A stretch of DNA of 64,000 bases. Source: Phragmites australis. Lineage: Eukaryota > Streptophyta > Magnoliopsida > Poales > Poaceae. The notes under the pieces are model-generated. The model was not told where the DNA came from. It made no database searches and was given only the letters and a program-made list of their open reading frames with translations. This document shows, in pieces, positions 24,138-35,288 of the stretch. Location: the NCBI RefSeq assembly GCF_958298935.1, contig NC_084923.1, positions 3,474,501 to 3,538,500 on the forward strand, given 5' to 3'. The stretch's first letter is position 1; each line of letters begins with the position of its first letter. A program made the position numbers and the translations under genes.

Positions 24138-27100
24138 CTACAGATAGGATGACCTGACTTGGGCGATGAGCTGTCTCCTCAAAATCTTACCTGCGGCAGA
24201 TCTTGGTACGCTGTCCACAAGGGTAACCTTCCTCAATCTTTTGTAGTATATGACCTATAATGTAGTTGACGAACAAAATCATTAGTATAACTAGTCGTAT
24301 TCAGCTGATGGAACGTACAGAACAACAGGAATTACAAATGTTCCATGCTAGAGAGACAGGTATTGTCGATGAGCACAAGTGACCGTTTGGCTGGCTGAAA
24401 CGGTTCAGATTATCGGTTGAATTAGCGAATCAGCCAGCCAAACGTACTAGAAAGAAACGTTTCAGGGCAGAGCGTTTCCGTGGATGTCAAACCTCGAAAC
24501 GAATTCGGTGCCGTTTCAACCGATTCTGTGGTGCAGATAGAGATCCACTGACGTCGAAGACACCATGACGTCATCACTAATATGTGATCTGGCTCTACAC
24601 ATCAGCGACGACACGTGACGTTAGAGATCCCGATTGATATAAACTCAACATGTACTTCGCCCTTCTTTACACGAAATTGCCACTTTGGTTCCCGGCCAAC
24701 GGTCCAAAACGCGTAACGCGTGCGTCCAACCTCCAACGGATCGCACTCCCAGTTCGCTGCCACTCCTGCCTGTGTCCCCGAACGTCGGCCCACCCTCCGG
24801 CCGCCGCCCATGCCGCCAACCTGCTGCCAGTGCTGCCCACCGTTGATATCTCGGCTAGGGCCATCTCCGTCCAAGCCAAGGCGCTGGTGAGATCGCCCAT
24901 GCCGTGGTGAGCCTCGCCGACCCCATCTCCCTGAGCTTCCCCTCTCTCTTGCTCGCGCACGATCGAGCTCCACCGCCGCCGTCACCATGGATGCCGCTGC
25001 CGAGCTTCGGCTCCGTGAATGTCACCAGGACCAAGCAAAACAGGATCCCCACTACATGCTGATGCCGCTGCCGCCCTCCGCTGGCCGAGACTCGCCTCCA
25101 TCAGCTGCTGGCTGGTCTGTACAGTACCATCGGCATGGTGTTGTGTACTGTGCTGCCATGGAGGCACTGTACAGCCACGGCCATTGGTCGAGTTGACCTG
25201 GGTCAACAAGGCCAGCCCCACCGATCTGTCGCTAGGCTAGCAAGATCTGGGTGCAAAAAGTTCGGAGCAATTTGGTACTTGTTTTATTCAGGAAAATGTG
25301 AAATCCATCCTTGTTCTATTGATTAATTGTGAAATGCAATAATCCACTTATTTCTAAGGGCCTGTCTATTCTCATCCAGAAAAATCTGGCCTAATTCTCA
25401 CCCGATTTATGGGCTGTTCAATTTAACCAGCCGTTTTCTTCCTCCTCCGACTGCTTTCTTACTCCTTCGATCGATCTCACCAGCCGCTCGCTCCCTTGCC
25501 CCCGCCCCATCCTCATGCTGCGTCTTCGGTGGCTCCCCACTGTCGGATCCGTCTTCGCTGCCTTCTCCCTCGTTAACCCCTCTTGTTTTGACACCCCCGC
25601 CGCCGACCCTCCCCACCGGGCGCCCTTCACCACGCCGGCTGGCGGCACCCTCATCGCTTCGTTGCATCGCCCACCAACCGCCTCCTCCGCTGGGCCGGCC
25701 TCCCTCCCCAGCACCTCTTTCTAAGCCTACGGACCCCCAACCCCCAACTCTGGCCTCAAAACCCCAAAACCCTAACCCTAAAGGCTCGCTAGAGTTCGCT
25801 GTAGCTGCAGAAGAAGGCCTTGCTAGAGGCGGAGAAGGCGATTGGAGCTCACCGGAGAGGGAGAAAGCGGATGGAGAGCGGGGAGAAAAATCGGGTGAGA
25901 GATGTCTCTGTTTTGCCCGAGTAAAGTTTAGCAATAACGTATTTCTAATGCTGCTATTACTAATATGTATTTACTATTGGACATCGACCAAAATCCCAAA
26001 TAATTTCAGTCGACGGCTAGCGGCAGCTAGGGGTTAGGGTTTTGAGGTTTATCGGGGCCGAGTTGCTGTTGTTGGACTTAGAAAGCGGGGTTGAGGGTGA
26101 CATGTAGGCACAAAAAGGAGCACGGGCGCAAGGGTGAGGCGGCGAGGTGGCAATGATGCTGCTAGCCTCGAGCTGCGAAGGAATTCTAATAGGCTAACGC
26201 AGGGGCGGGGGCATCAAGTCGAGCTTGGTTAGTGCGACAAGGGACGGCGGGAGCAAATCGACATTGGAAGGCACAAAGATGGCTGCAGGCGATGGGAGGC
26301 GGGGCGAGATGGTTGCGTCGCGACAGTGTCGTTCGGAGGTTGAAGATGATATTGTGACAATTCAATCGCTATCGGACAACTCACAATCGTCGACTAAAAC
26401 CAACTAGAATTTCAATCAAGTGAAAATTAGCAGCCCCCTTAAACAAACAAACAGCATAACATGGTCAATTACACCAACATCATCTCTTATAAGAAACTAA
26501 ATTAAGACAGCTAACCAACAATTTCAGAGGTGATTCTAATTTAATAAAAAAATATTTTTTTAAAAAAAATCTAGAACCGAAACGATTGTGCGCCCTAAGT
26601 CAACGTTCGAGACAGCCTCACCTGTTTTTCAATAAATGCCTGGACATCAACTTCAGTCAAAGAACTCTTAGGTGACCGTACGACATAGGCAATAGGAACT
26701 TCCCCAGCTTCAGCATCGGGAAACCTTCGAAACAAGTCGAGTTCCCATTAAGATATATAAAAAAAGAAATTGGAGAATTCATACTAATAAGCAGCTAGAA
26801 ACCTTTTAAAAAATAGGTGCCTCAACTTACGGGATAACAACAGCATCGAGAATTTCCGGATGAGACAGAAGTAATCCTTCAAGCTCAGCAGGTGCTATCT
26901 GCCAGTAAAATTAAGGAACATAAGAATTTCCCTAAAAAGAACCAATAGATGATATGCTAAAAAAAGGCAATACAAGTGCATACGGGCAGTGTTATCTGAA
27001 CATGAACATGGGTATTGAAATACGACTTGGATTCGGATTCGGATTCGGATTCGGTAAAGAAAATTTATACACATGATAATACTAATTGGGTGTCGAAATA

Positions 27101-30100
27101 CGACTTGAATTCGTAATATCCTATTTAATGAAAAAATTGAACATGAATGTTCAGGTAACACTGTATATGAGTGGTTTCTATCATGATAGCTAGATTGGAT
27201 TCTAGAGTATGAATACACTCCCCATCTGCATCCAAATAGATGTTGCTTACATATCGGCATGGTGCCCAATGCACATTTTTTGTCTTTGCCTTTTTCTAGC
27301 TATGTGGCACAACTCTCAAGATTATAAGCAAATGCATGCAAAAAAAATTGTGAAAAAAACCAAAATTCTTTACCTGGAAACCTTTGTACTTAATCAGCTC
27401 TTTAAGTCTATCGACAACAAAAAGCTGCCCACTTTCATCAAAGTATCCAAGATCACCAGTATGCAACCACCCTTGCTTGATTGTAAATTCAGTAGCTTGC
27501 ACATTGTTGAAATACCCTATAAAAGTTTTGGCCCCATTATCCCTCCAGGACAGAATACATGGAGAAATTGTGCAATAGTATACGACTAAGCTTGATATTG
27601 TGCAATAGTTGACCAAGAAATTGATGTCTGATCCCTCTTGAATAAACCCTGTTTTGATCGAAAATATAGGGTGGGGGGGGGGGTGATAAAAACACAATGT
27701 ACAAGGACCATGATTCAAACTTTACCTTGCATTATGTTTGGTCCTCGAACACATATTTCTCCTAGTTGATTCGGTGGTAGATACTTCAGTGTCTCCACAT
27801 CGACAATCTTTGCTTCAACTCCTGAGACAAGTGTTCCAGTTGACCCAAATTGGCGAGCTTGTGCCCTTTCTGGGCACTCTAACGATATGAGCCCACAAGT
27901 CTCAGTCATACCATAACCCTGCAAGAGGAGCACCGTACACCATCAAACTTGAGGCGAAAAAAGATTGTTGATTTTAAAGCTATGCCATGACTCATGAGAA
28001 TGCCAAAAGAAGTGAACATTCCTCTACAGTTTCAACAGCATAGGGAGTATAAGTCTAATCTGAAAAGAAAACGGGATGCACCCACGATACTACGTGTTTC
28101 CATAATCCATAAGGAGTGATGTTTCAGCAAACAACTGAACTTCTTTAAGATAGTTCTGAGCACATAACTAGTTTAGATCCTTAGTTGCAGGCTTATTCTG
28201 CTATGCCATGAAAATGACCTCAGCTATCAAATTTTCATTGCAGTTTGAAGATAAACTGGCTCTACCTGCAGACCAGACATCTTACCTTTGGCAAGTGGGC
28301 ACATCATTCTATTCCTAGATGTTACTCACTTGTTGGCATGTCGACCACACGTCCAACATCAGATTGACAATAGCATATATGTAAGGCATCACATTAATCC
28401 TTGTGGTTAAGAAAATAAATAAAGAATGGATCTGTCATTCTGTCAAAGATAACCAGGCAGAAGAAAATGATTCGATGTAAATAAGGGATCAGTGTTACTG
28501 CAAGCCAGTTTCGCACTTTCTTAATTTACTGAAACCAAACCGTCGAGCTCTGCCTCTGCTGTCTTCTGCTGCAGCGCACCGCGCCCTCCGTCTTCCGAGT
28601 GCCGACTCTGATGATGAAGAGGAAACGGACCGGAACAAAGCCTCGCCGGAGGCCCGAGCGGGTCCGGCATTTCCACAAACCACAAACACGTTTTAGCCAT
28701 GCTCGTGCCACGGCTGACGCTCTTTGCGGGCCAAGTGAACAACGCTCTTCATCACCTGATTGAGCCGGCGGACCACCACGGCCTCCGGCTGCCGGGCCTG
28801 ACGAGGAAGATGCTCCTGCGATGCAGCTAATCCGAACCGCACAGGTCTGATTGGACGGATGCTAGGTACCAAGGGTGGATTGTATTCGAAATACGGGTGA
28901 CCCTATTCTTCAGCAGCCTAAAAATTGAAAGAAAAATCAGCGACGGTTGTAAGCCGTTGAATAGGTTCATCCAACGGCTTAAAACCGTCTTCAACCTCCC
29001 ATTCGTGGCCGCATCGCCGCACCATGCCCCCGCTTCTTGCTCACCCCAGCTGTCTCCGGTGATGTTCCTGTCACCGGATCACGTCTGCTACCCGTCGCAC
29101 TAACCTTTTCATTTTCACGCTCCCCCACCCAACCCTGCAGCCTTTCTCCTGCGCCAGTCCGGCCTACCTCCCTAGAGCTTCCTCTAAAGCCGGCAACGAG
29201 GAACACACCGGCACGTGTTCACACCGGGTTGAAATACTATTCGAAATAACGACCACTTTACTGTCTCCCGCCTCCGCTTCACGCCATGGCTTGTCGGAGC
29301 GCAGCCGTGCGTCGAGTCATCCCTTTGCGTCCCTTCCCTTCCTCCTGGAAGCCTCGCAGCCGCCCTCACCTTGCATCGAGCAGGGGTGGTCGGAGCACCA
29401 AGGGGCCAGCGCACCCTGGGCTGATGACGCAGGAGGCGAAGGACCCGCACCTGGTAACTGGTGGGCATGGCAGACATTCATGGCGCGCGCCGAAGCTCAG
29501 TCGAGATGGCTCTTGCGGTCTGTAGCTCAAATTATCAGCTACTCTGTCCTTGCAGGAGTTGTATCAGCTAAGATCCGAACTTTGTCACCTAATCCAACTT
29601 TTAAACGAAAGACAACAGAACCAAGATTTGTCCACTCAAGGTCACAATAAAAAAGGCTGAAAGTTCTTGGTCCTTCAAATTCTAAAAAGATCCCATCATG
29701 GTTTAATGAAACAGTACTACTACGAGTTCATTAAGCTCAGTCCAACAATTCATCAGCAGACAACAATCAAAACTTGAAACTGCTCAATCACAACTGCTGA
29801 CTAACCTGGACGATTTCGGCGTCCGGGAAGTTCTTGGCCACGACCTCCATCACGTCCTTGCTGAGCGGCGCGGCGCCGGAGCCGATGAACCTGAGCGAGC
29901 TGAGGTCGTATTTCCCGGTCCTCCCGTGCTTGGCGAGCGCGATCATGACCGGCGGCACGCAGAAGAGGTGAGTGACGCGGTACCGCTGCATGGCGGCCAT
30001 CACGGAGACCATGTGGAACCGCGACATCACCACGATGGCGTTGCCGCGCTGCAGCTGCCCGAACGTGATGACGGACAGGCCAAAGATGTGGAACATGGGT

Positions 30101-30837
30101 AGGAAGCAGAGGAACACGTTGGGACCTTCCCTTCTCGCGTCCTGGTCCGATGTCACCGTCATCGCCGCCGTGATGAAGTTGCGGTGCGTGAGGATGACGC
30201 CCTTGCTCTCCCCCGTCGTGCCTGACGAGTACATCAAAGCGGCTGTGTCGCTCTGCTTGACCAGCGGGCGGCGGTACTCCGTCTCGTGCACGCCGGCAAT
30301 GAGATCGGAGTAGAGCGTGACGCTGCCTCCTGCAGGTACGGAGGCGCTGGCGCTGGCGGCGTCGCCGTCGATGAGGATGGCAGGGAGGCGGAGCTCCGCG
30401 ATTTTGGGAAGGAGGTCAGAGACGGTGATGGCGAACTTGGCTCGGGAGTCGGCCACCTGCTTGGCGATCTCCCTAGGGGTATAGAGGGGGTTGGCCGTAG
30501 TAGCGACGGCTCCGAGAGCAGTCACGGCGAAGAAGCAGATGGGGTAGAGGACGGAGTTGGGCACGAGGATGAGGACGACGTCGCCGTGGCGGACTCCCGC
30601 GCGCTAGGAGAGCGCGCCGGCGGCGGTGAGGACAGCGGAGCGGAGGGCGGCGAAGGTGAGTGCGCTGCCGGTGGGGGCGTCGACGAGCGCGAGCGCTTCG
30701 GGGCACGCTTCGGCACGGCGGAAGATGAGGTCGTTGAGGGAAGCAACGGGGTCGGACGCGATGGGCACGGCTGGTCGCGGCGACCGGTACACGCCGTCCT
30801 CGCCGTAGCCCGCGCCCGGCACCGCCTTGCTCGCCAT
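24138..30837 (-). CDS. 4-coumarate:CoA ligase-like (OPCL1-type) acyl-activating enzyme, interrupted by an in-frame TAG
   Basis: Six exons (30837-29806, 27918-27726, 27516-27374, 26898-26831, 26724-26622, 24254-24138) join in frame to 552 codons including the stop, the normal family length. The ANL-superfamily signatures are intact: the AMP-binding box [11 protein letters not shown] (204-214), GYGMTETCG (345-353), GEICVRG (397-403), [24 protein letters not shown], and the catalytic Lys region SAAGKILRR. Such enzymes form acyl-AMP then acyl-CoA. The OPCL1-type group is peroxisomal and acts on OPDA-derived jasmonate precursors or fatty acids. Codon 78 (30606-30604) is TAG, so a full-length protein is not predicted unless a downstream Met such as Met92 is used. 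The C-terminus is SYL, not the SKL-type peroxisomal signal usual in this group. Intron 1 (1.9 kb) and intron 5 (2.4 kb) hold foreign-looking DNA. The family call is firm. Functional status is doubtful. Confidence 0.9.
24384..24444. repeat. Perfect 15-bp inverted repeat in 4CL-like intron 5
   Basis: CGTTTGGCTGGCTGA at 24384-24398 is inverted at 24430-24444, separated by 31 nt. It looks like the terminus of a fold-back transposon remnant just outside the last exon. Confidence 0.6.
24450..26600. other. Foreign-looking insert DNA in intron 5 of the 4CL-like gene
   Basis: The intron contains GC-rich stretches (24640-25260 and 25400-25900) with short frames on both strands and no recognised domain. 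Two telomere-like words occur: AACCCTAACCCTAAA near 25769-25783 and its inverse GGGGTTAGGGTTTT near 26031-26044. The composition resembles a captured promoter or 5' leader fragment or a non-autonomous transposon. No terminal repeats were established. Confidence 0.35.
28480..29640. other. GC-rich segments inside intron 1 of the 4CL-like gene
   Basis: 28540-28830 and 28990-29530 are GC-rich islands in an AT-rich intron. A plus-strand frame at 28700-28831 (starting [12 protein letters not shown]) and an acidic frame before it look protein-like but match nothing I recognise. They could be gene fragments carried by a transposon. Confidence 0.3.
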
Positions 30838-31244
30838 TGCCTCGCGCGCGTAGCTTCGTTGCGTCCGAATGGCTCGTGAAAATCGCTGCGCCGGAGAAGG
30901 GAGTAGCTTCATCCGTTCTCGGTGCGACGATATATATGTACACGCGCAGATACTCGCCAACTGCCCTCTACGTGCGAACCCCGTACAACCAAAACATTTC
31001 ACGTGTTAGAGATATGCTGGCATGTGAAGAGCCATGCAGAACCATGCGCTTCGACTCTGTGCGCTAGCTGCCTGTGGCCTCCGGACATGGCCAAGTGGAT
31101 GCATGGCGCCACACGGAATACAGGCAGGTGCACGCACGGCCACTCTCGCAAGCCGGCCGGCATCCGGCCGTACTGTTTAACGCCGGAGAAGGTGACACCG
31201 GTGAGTGGCTTGGTTGGGCCGCTCTCGCTTGGCATCGCCTTCTA
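30724..31244. repeat. Tandem duplication, inner copy (4CL-like 5' coding end and promoter)
   Basis: This 521-bp block is directly repeated at 31245-31764. It contains the first 38 codons of the 4CL-like gene (30837-30724), the start codon, a TATA-like word and a G-box. The copies differ at roughly 20-25 positions plus small indels by eye, about 4-5%. Confidence 0.93.
30930..31005 (-). promoter_or_regulatory. TATA-like word and G-box of the 4CL-like gene (inner promoter)
   Basis: The minus strand reads ACATATATAT at 30939-30930, about 95 nt upstream of the start codon, and CACGTG at 31000-31005. G-boxes bind bZIP and bHLH factors, including MYC2 of the jasmonate pathway, which would fit an OPCL1-type gene. 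The function is inferred. Confidence 0.45.
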
Positions 31245-31764
31245 GATGAGGTCGTTGAGGGAAGCAACGGGGTCGGACGCGATGGGCACGGCTGGTCGCA
31301 GCGACCGGTACACGCCGTCCTCGCCGTAGCCCGCGCCCGGCACCGCCTTGCTCGCCATTGCCTCGCGCGCGTAGCTTCGTTGCGTCCGAAAGGCTCGTGA
31401 AAATCGCTGCGCCGGAGAAGGGAGTAGCTTCATCCGTTCACGGTGCGACGATATATATGTACACGAGCAGATACTCGCCAACTACCCTCTAAGTGCTAAC
31501 CCCGTACAACCAAAACATTTCACGTGTTAGAGATATGCTAGCATGTGAGCCACGCGGAACCATGCGCTTCGACTCTGTGCGCTAGCTGCCTGTGGCCTCC
31601 GGACATGGCCATGTGGATGCATGGCGCCACACGGAATACAGGCAGGTGCACGTCACGGTCACTCTCGCAAGCCGGTCGGTATCCAGCCGTACTGTTTGAT
31701 GCCGGAGAAGATGACACCGGTGATTGGCTTGGTTGGGCCGCTCTTGCTTGGCATCGCCTTCTAG
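31245..31764. repeat. Tandem duplication, outer copy with truncated 4CL-like start
   Basis: This is the second copy of the 521-bp block. On the minus strand it retains an ATG (31358-31356) and 38 codons of the 4CL-like N-terminus starting [19 protein letters not shown]. At the duplication junction the frame meets TAG (31244-31242) directly after NDLI. The result is a second promoter plus a short leader ORF upstream of the real gene. Confidence 0.93.
31451..31526 (-). promoter_or_regulatory. TATA-like word and G-box, duplicated outer promoter
   Basis: These are the duplicated counterparts of the inner elements: ATATATATGT at 31451-31460 and CACGTG at 31521-31526. Both are intact in the outer copy, so it could fire independently. 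Confidence 0.4.
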
Positions 31765-32016
31765 AAGCTAAATGACAGGCTCGACGACTGGACCTAGACG
31801 CAACGACAGCGGCGAATGCTGAAGAGTTGGCAAAAATACGTGCCTAGAATAAGCGAGGCTAAGATCATCTCTAATTATATTTTCTTTATTTTGTTTCATT
31901 TTTGATTTTTCTATTCGTTCTTATTCTCTTTATTTTCTCTCATCTTCAACAATTTTCATTCGAAAGGATTTGTGAAGAGAAAGCAGAGAGAATACCGTTC
32001 TGAATGAAATGACCTT

Positions 32017-32315
32017 AGGGGTCTGTTTGGCAGAGCTCCCAGAGCAGCTTCCCGACTGGAATCAGGGGGAGCTCTGCAAAACAGCAGCTTTCAGCTTTTA
32101 GCTCCCTGAGTGGAATCCGTTGAAGTGATTCTTTGAAATGAACTAAAAGTTGGGAAGCTGAAAAAAGCAGCTTTCACTTATTCACTTCCCGCAGAGAATC
32201 ACTTCCTCTATATATTTTATTTTAGATAATCACTTTCAGCCACAGAATCACTTCCTTTATAGAATCACTTTTCGTAGAGAATTTAAATCAAGGAGAGCTC
32301 TACCAAACGGGTCCT
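32017..32315. mobile_element. MITE with imperfect terminal inverted repeats
   Basis: The left end AGGGGTCTGTTTGGCAGAGC is inverted at the right end (GCTCTACCAAACGGGTCCT). The element is about 300 bp and rich in AATCACTT / AAGTGATT words. The GGTCTGTTTGG terminus is common among grass DNA-transposon MITEs. The target duplication was not resolved. Confidence 0.75.
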
Positions 32316-32944
32316 AGGAATACCTTCGTGAGGAAAACTGTGAAGAAAAACCATTAAAACACTGAAAGGAAAAAAATCCCTTCGTAAACAGAATTTGATC
32401 CCTGAAAAGAATCCCTAAGAGATGATCTAATGCTAGAGTCTTGAGTATCAAACCCACACACTGATGCAAGCCATGCATGCATGAGTTCACTCTCATCTTT
32501 GTAATATCCCGTATTTTAGAGAGTGCTAATTATCGGATATTAATTACCACTTAGAATATTATATTTTAATTAGATTTGAGAGCTAATGATAAGCTAGTAT
32601 GTATACCTCACTAGCCATATTCTTCGATTAACTAATAAACAGTCCATTTGTTTGTTACTGCATGCATGTGTACGTGAATTGTACGGCTGCTAGAAAAACT
32701 TTGTAGTTTGGCCTGTGCATGATTGATGGGGCTATGCGGTTAGAGATAGAGAAGGATTTTACTGCTAGAAGAAGGCAATAAAATTAATATTTATTAAACT
32801 ATGCTAACTAAGGCAAGTGGCCTAAATGATGTTGGCATACTTAGATTCTACATGCATTTTATTTTGATATTGTTATATCGTCTCTATAAGCAAACGAGAC
32901 ATATGCAATTAACATACTAATATCCAGCATTTATTTTTACATTT

Positions 32945-33185
32945 TAAGTTGTTGTGCTGCTAACATTATATTTATGAGTTTATATTTAAAGTTGTTGTGC
33001 TGCTTACATTCTGCACGAGTTTTATATTTAAAGGTATAGTCTTGCTTACATTTGGCATGTGTTTTATAATTAAAGTTAATTGTGTTATTTACATTCCGCG
33101 TGCAATTTATATCTTAGGTTGGTGTGATGTTTATACCGATGTGATGCTTACATTCTGTGTGTATTTTATATTAGATGCAATTATG
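32945..33185. repeat. Degenerate minisatellite, about 43-bp unit, five copies
   Basis: Successive units carry GTGCTGCTTACATT(C/T)...TTTTATATTTAAAG, starting near 32945, 32989, 33033, 33075 and 33118. Later copies are increasingly diverged. No coding frame is conserved. Confidence 0.7.
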
Positions 33186-33840
33186 TTGTCTCTGTGTTGC
33201 CCCTATAAACTAAGTATTGTGATGGTTGTCGTATTATACCGGTCACGGTTAAGGAATGAGGCTGTCTGAGTTTTCCAATGGGCATGACTCTTGTTCGGAA
33301 CATGGTGCCTGGTGATATATCCGTAGGAGCAATCAAATACTAGGTGGATTGGCGTGCCTATGCCGCGCCTAATTTTTTGTTGTACTGAGAATAACAAAAG
33401 AAGACTAAAAAAATTGGGTTCATCAATTTTGGACATCTCAATATTTATTTATGAATTTATCAATATTTAACACATTCATTAAATTTAATTTTAACATGTA
33501 GATAACAGTAATACGAATCTAACTAAATTTGTTTTATTTTTTTTAGTTTAGATATTTTCCTGTGTATTTTAGATTATTTAAGCCGATTTATCAATATAAC
33601 TATTATTCCTTTCCCTATTTTTCTAAAATTTTACCTCTGTAACTCCTGGGTTGGAAAGCTTGTGATCATGTGTGATACTTAGTTAAATTATTATTTATTT
33701 GTACTGTTGGTTGACTTGCATATTGGTTGAATTCTATCATTATTTCATCTTCTGCATGTTATGTTGGTTTTGTTAATATCATTTACCCGTTGGCCGAGTG
33801 TGATTTTATTATACCCATCCTTGCTTGTTGTTATACTTTT

Positions 33841-34083
33841 AGGACAACTCCAGCAGGTCTTTTAAATTCGACAGTGGGTCCAAATAGGAAAACGATGTCG
33901 GGGTACTGTAGCAGTACTGTTTATAGAGACTGACAGCGGGACCGGAGAGAGAAAAAAGAGTAGAAGGTAGGAAATTGGGTAGTTGTTGGAGATGAAAAAA
34001 TAAGTGATGCTGTAATAGTGATAGGGGATACTGTAATAGTATTTTTTAGGATGAAAATTTGAGATAGTTACTAAAGATAGCCT
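33841..34083. mobile_element. Possible MITE, AGGACAACTCCAGCAG type
   Basis: The left end is AGGACAACTCCAGCAGGTC. The right end (GATAGTTACTAAAGATAGCCT) is a weak inverted match, starting AGGCTATC on the other strand. TACTGTAATAGT and TACTGTAGCAGT words recur inside. The element has no coding capacity. Confidence 0.45.
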
Positions 34084-34649
34084 TACTAAATTGGGTGGGA
34101 CGAAGAATGATTAGGCATAACAAGAACTTTAAATATTTGTTTCTTCACTCTCATATAAAATATTCAGATTCAGGTAAACTATTCAGCTTTAATTTAAATA
34201 TTTGTTTCTTCATGCTCATATAAATTATTTCTTGAATATTCAGCTACCTGTCTAATTATAAATTATAGCCTCACACGGTACACGGTTATATGTTAATTCT
34301 TATAACTGTGTGGCGGCTTGGCAGCTGTCGCATCTAGGCCCAGGTTGGGGACGTGAGTGCTTGACAATCTTAGTTCACAAGTCCACAGATTGGATGACAG
34401 TATGGCACAGTTCAGTTTCTCCGATAAATTAAAGTAATCAGGGAAAATAATGAGACACTGATAAATAAAAAAAATGAGATGTGATCCCAGAGTTCTTTTA
34501 TATGCACAAGGGTGAATGGGTCTGTACAGGTAGAGATTAAGTTTACAGTTTCTGCACAATGCACAATTGCTGACACAATGCGTGCAGCTAATTAGAATGG
34601 AGTATATACAGCGTGTAATGGATTTTGTTAACGCTTTGGCTCTGGACAT

Positions 34650-34818
34650 TTAGAATAGATCCCACTGCCAATAAATCTTATCGACAATACCTCCACCGCT
34701 GCGCACCGCGACATGGAGACTCTGATACTGGAGGAACACCCCACAGCAATGGTACTGCAACAGACATGGTTAGCTTCTCCTGAAGGCCGTCATTGCTTGC
34801 CTTCTCTGCAGTGACAAC
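34650..34818 (-). pseudogene. Candidate broken last exon of an unidentified minus-strand gene
   Basis: After a good acceptor (TTTTGCAG/GTTGTCAC at 34818) the minus strand encodes a protein-like run including KLTMSVAVPLLWGVPPVSE. A different frame then continues LHVAVRSGGGIVDK and IYWQWDLF to TAA at 34652-34650. Both halves look like one conserved C-terminal exon split by a net 1-base frame change near 34720. The LTR element starts 45 bp upstream, inside what would be the preceding intron. I do not recognise the family with confidence. It could be a fragment rather than a full gene. Confidence 0.45.
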
Positions 34819-34868
34819 CTGCAAAAGTGACTCCCTCTACAAACTAATGATGAACATGAGCTCACCTC

Positions 34869-35206
34869 AGGCCCTCACCTGACAGTATTCACGAAGAAGG
34901 GCAGCAGGACAAAGAACCTGAGCCACAGGTGATGGGCCGCAAGAGTGCGCGGGAGTCCAAGCCTAGCAAGCGCTACCGGGGTGGAGATTGGGTCCAGTAG
35001 GCATGTGTTGGAGACTTGATCCAGTAGGCGTGCGTTGGCTTCGGCCGAGAACTGAGTGTTCTATAAACCCTGTCGGAGAGGAGGAAGAGAGGATAACTGT
35101 AATATGAAACTAGACATGCTCGTTTATCCAATTCCTCCGTCCTTCCCCTCCACTGCTTCTTCTCGATCTCGATCCATTCTATCCTCCCCTATCTAGTCTC
35201 CTAACA
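34869..35206 (+). repeat. 5' LTR
   Basis: It is collinear with the 3' LTR without indels and ends CTAACA. It lacks the first four bases (TGTC) seen in the 3' LTR, although two of them match the flank by chance. TATAAA lies at 35062-35067 within CTATAAACC, the probable promoter. Confidence 0.93.
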
Positions 35207-35209
35207 ATC

Positions 35210-35222
35210 TGGTATCAGAGAC
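35210..35222 (+). other. Primer binding site (initiator Met-tRNA)
   Basis: TGGTATCAGAGAC lies 3 bases after the 5' LTR. It is complementary to the 3' end of plant initiator Met-tRNA (usual site TGGTATCAGAGC). Confidence 0.9.
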
Positions 35223-35288
35223 GTTCGATCCTTCAGCAGGCTGGAGAACCACGATCACTTCACGCGTCTCCAGAAGAAGCAAGGCGTC

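Noticed and set aside
24602..26037. Several 60-175 codon frames, considered as a nested gene
   Set aside because: They sit in intron 5 of the 4CL-like gene, occur on both strands with GC-rich low complexity, and lack any consistent exon model.
34863..35206. Idea that the first LTR is a separate solo LTR
   Set aside because: The primer site and gag follow it directly, and a matching LTR with flanking CACCTC lies at the other end, so it is the 5' LTR of one element.
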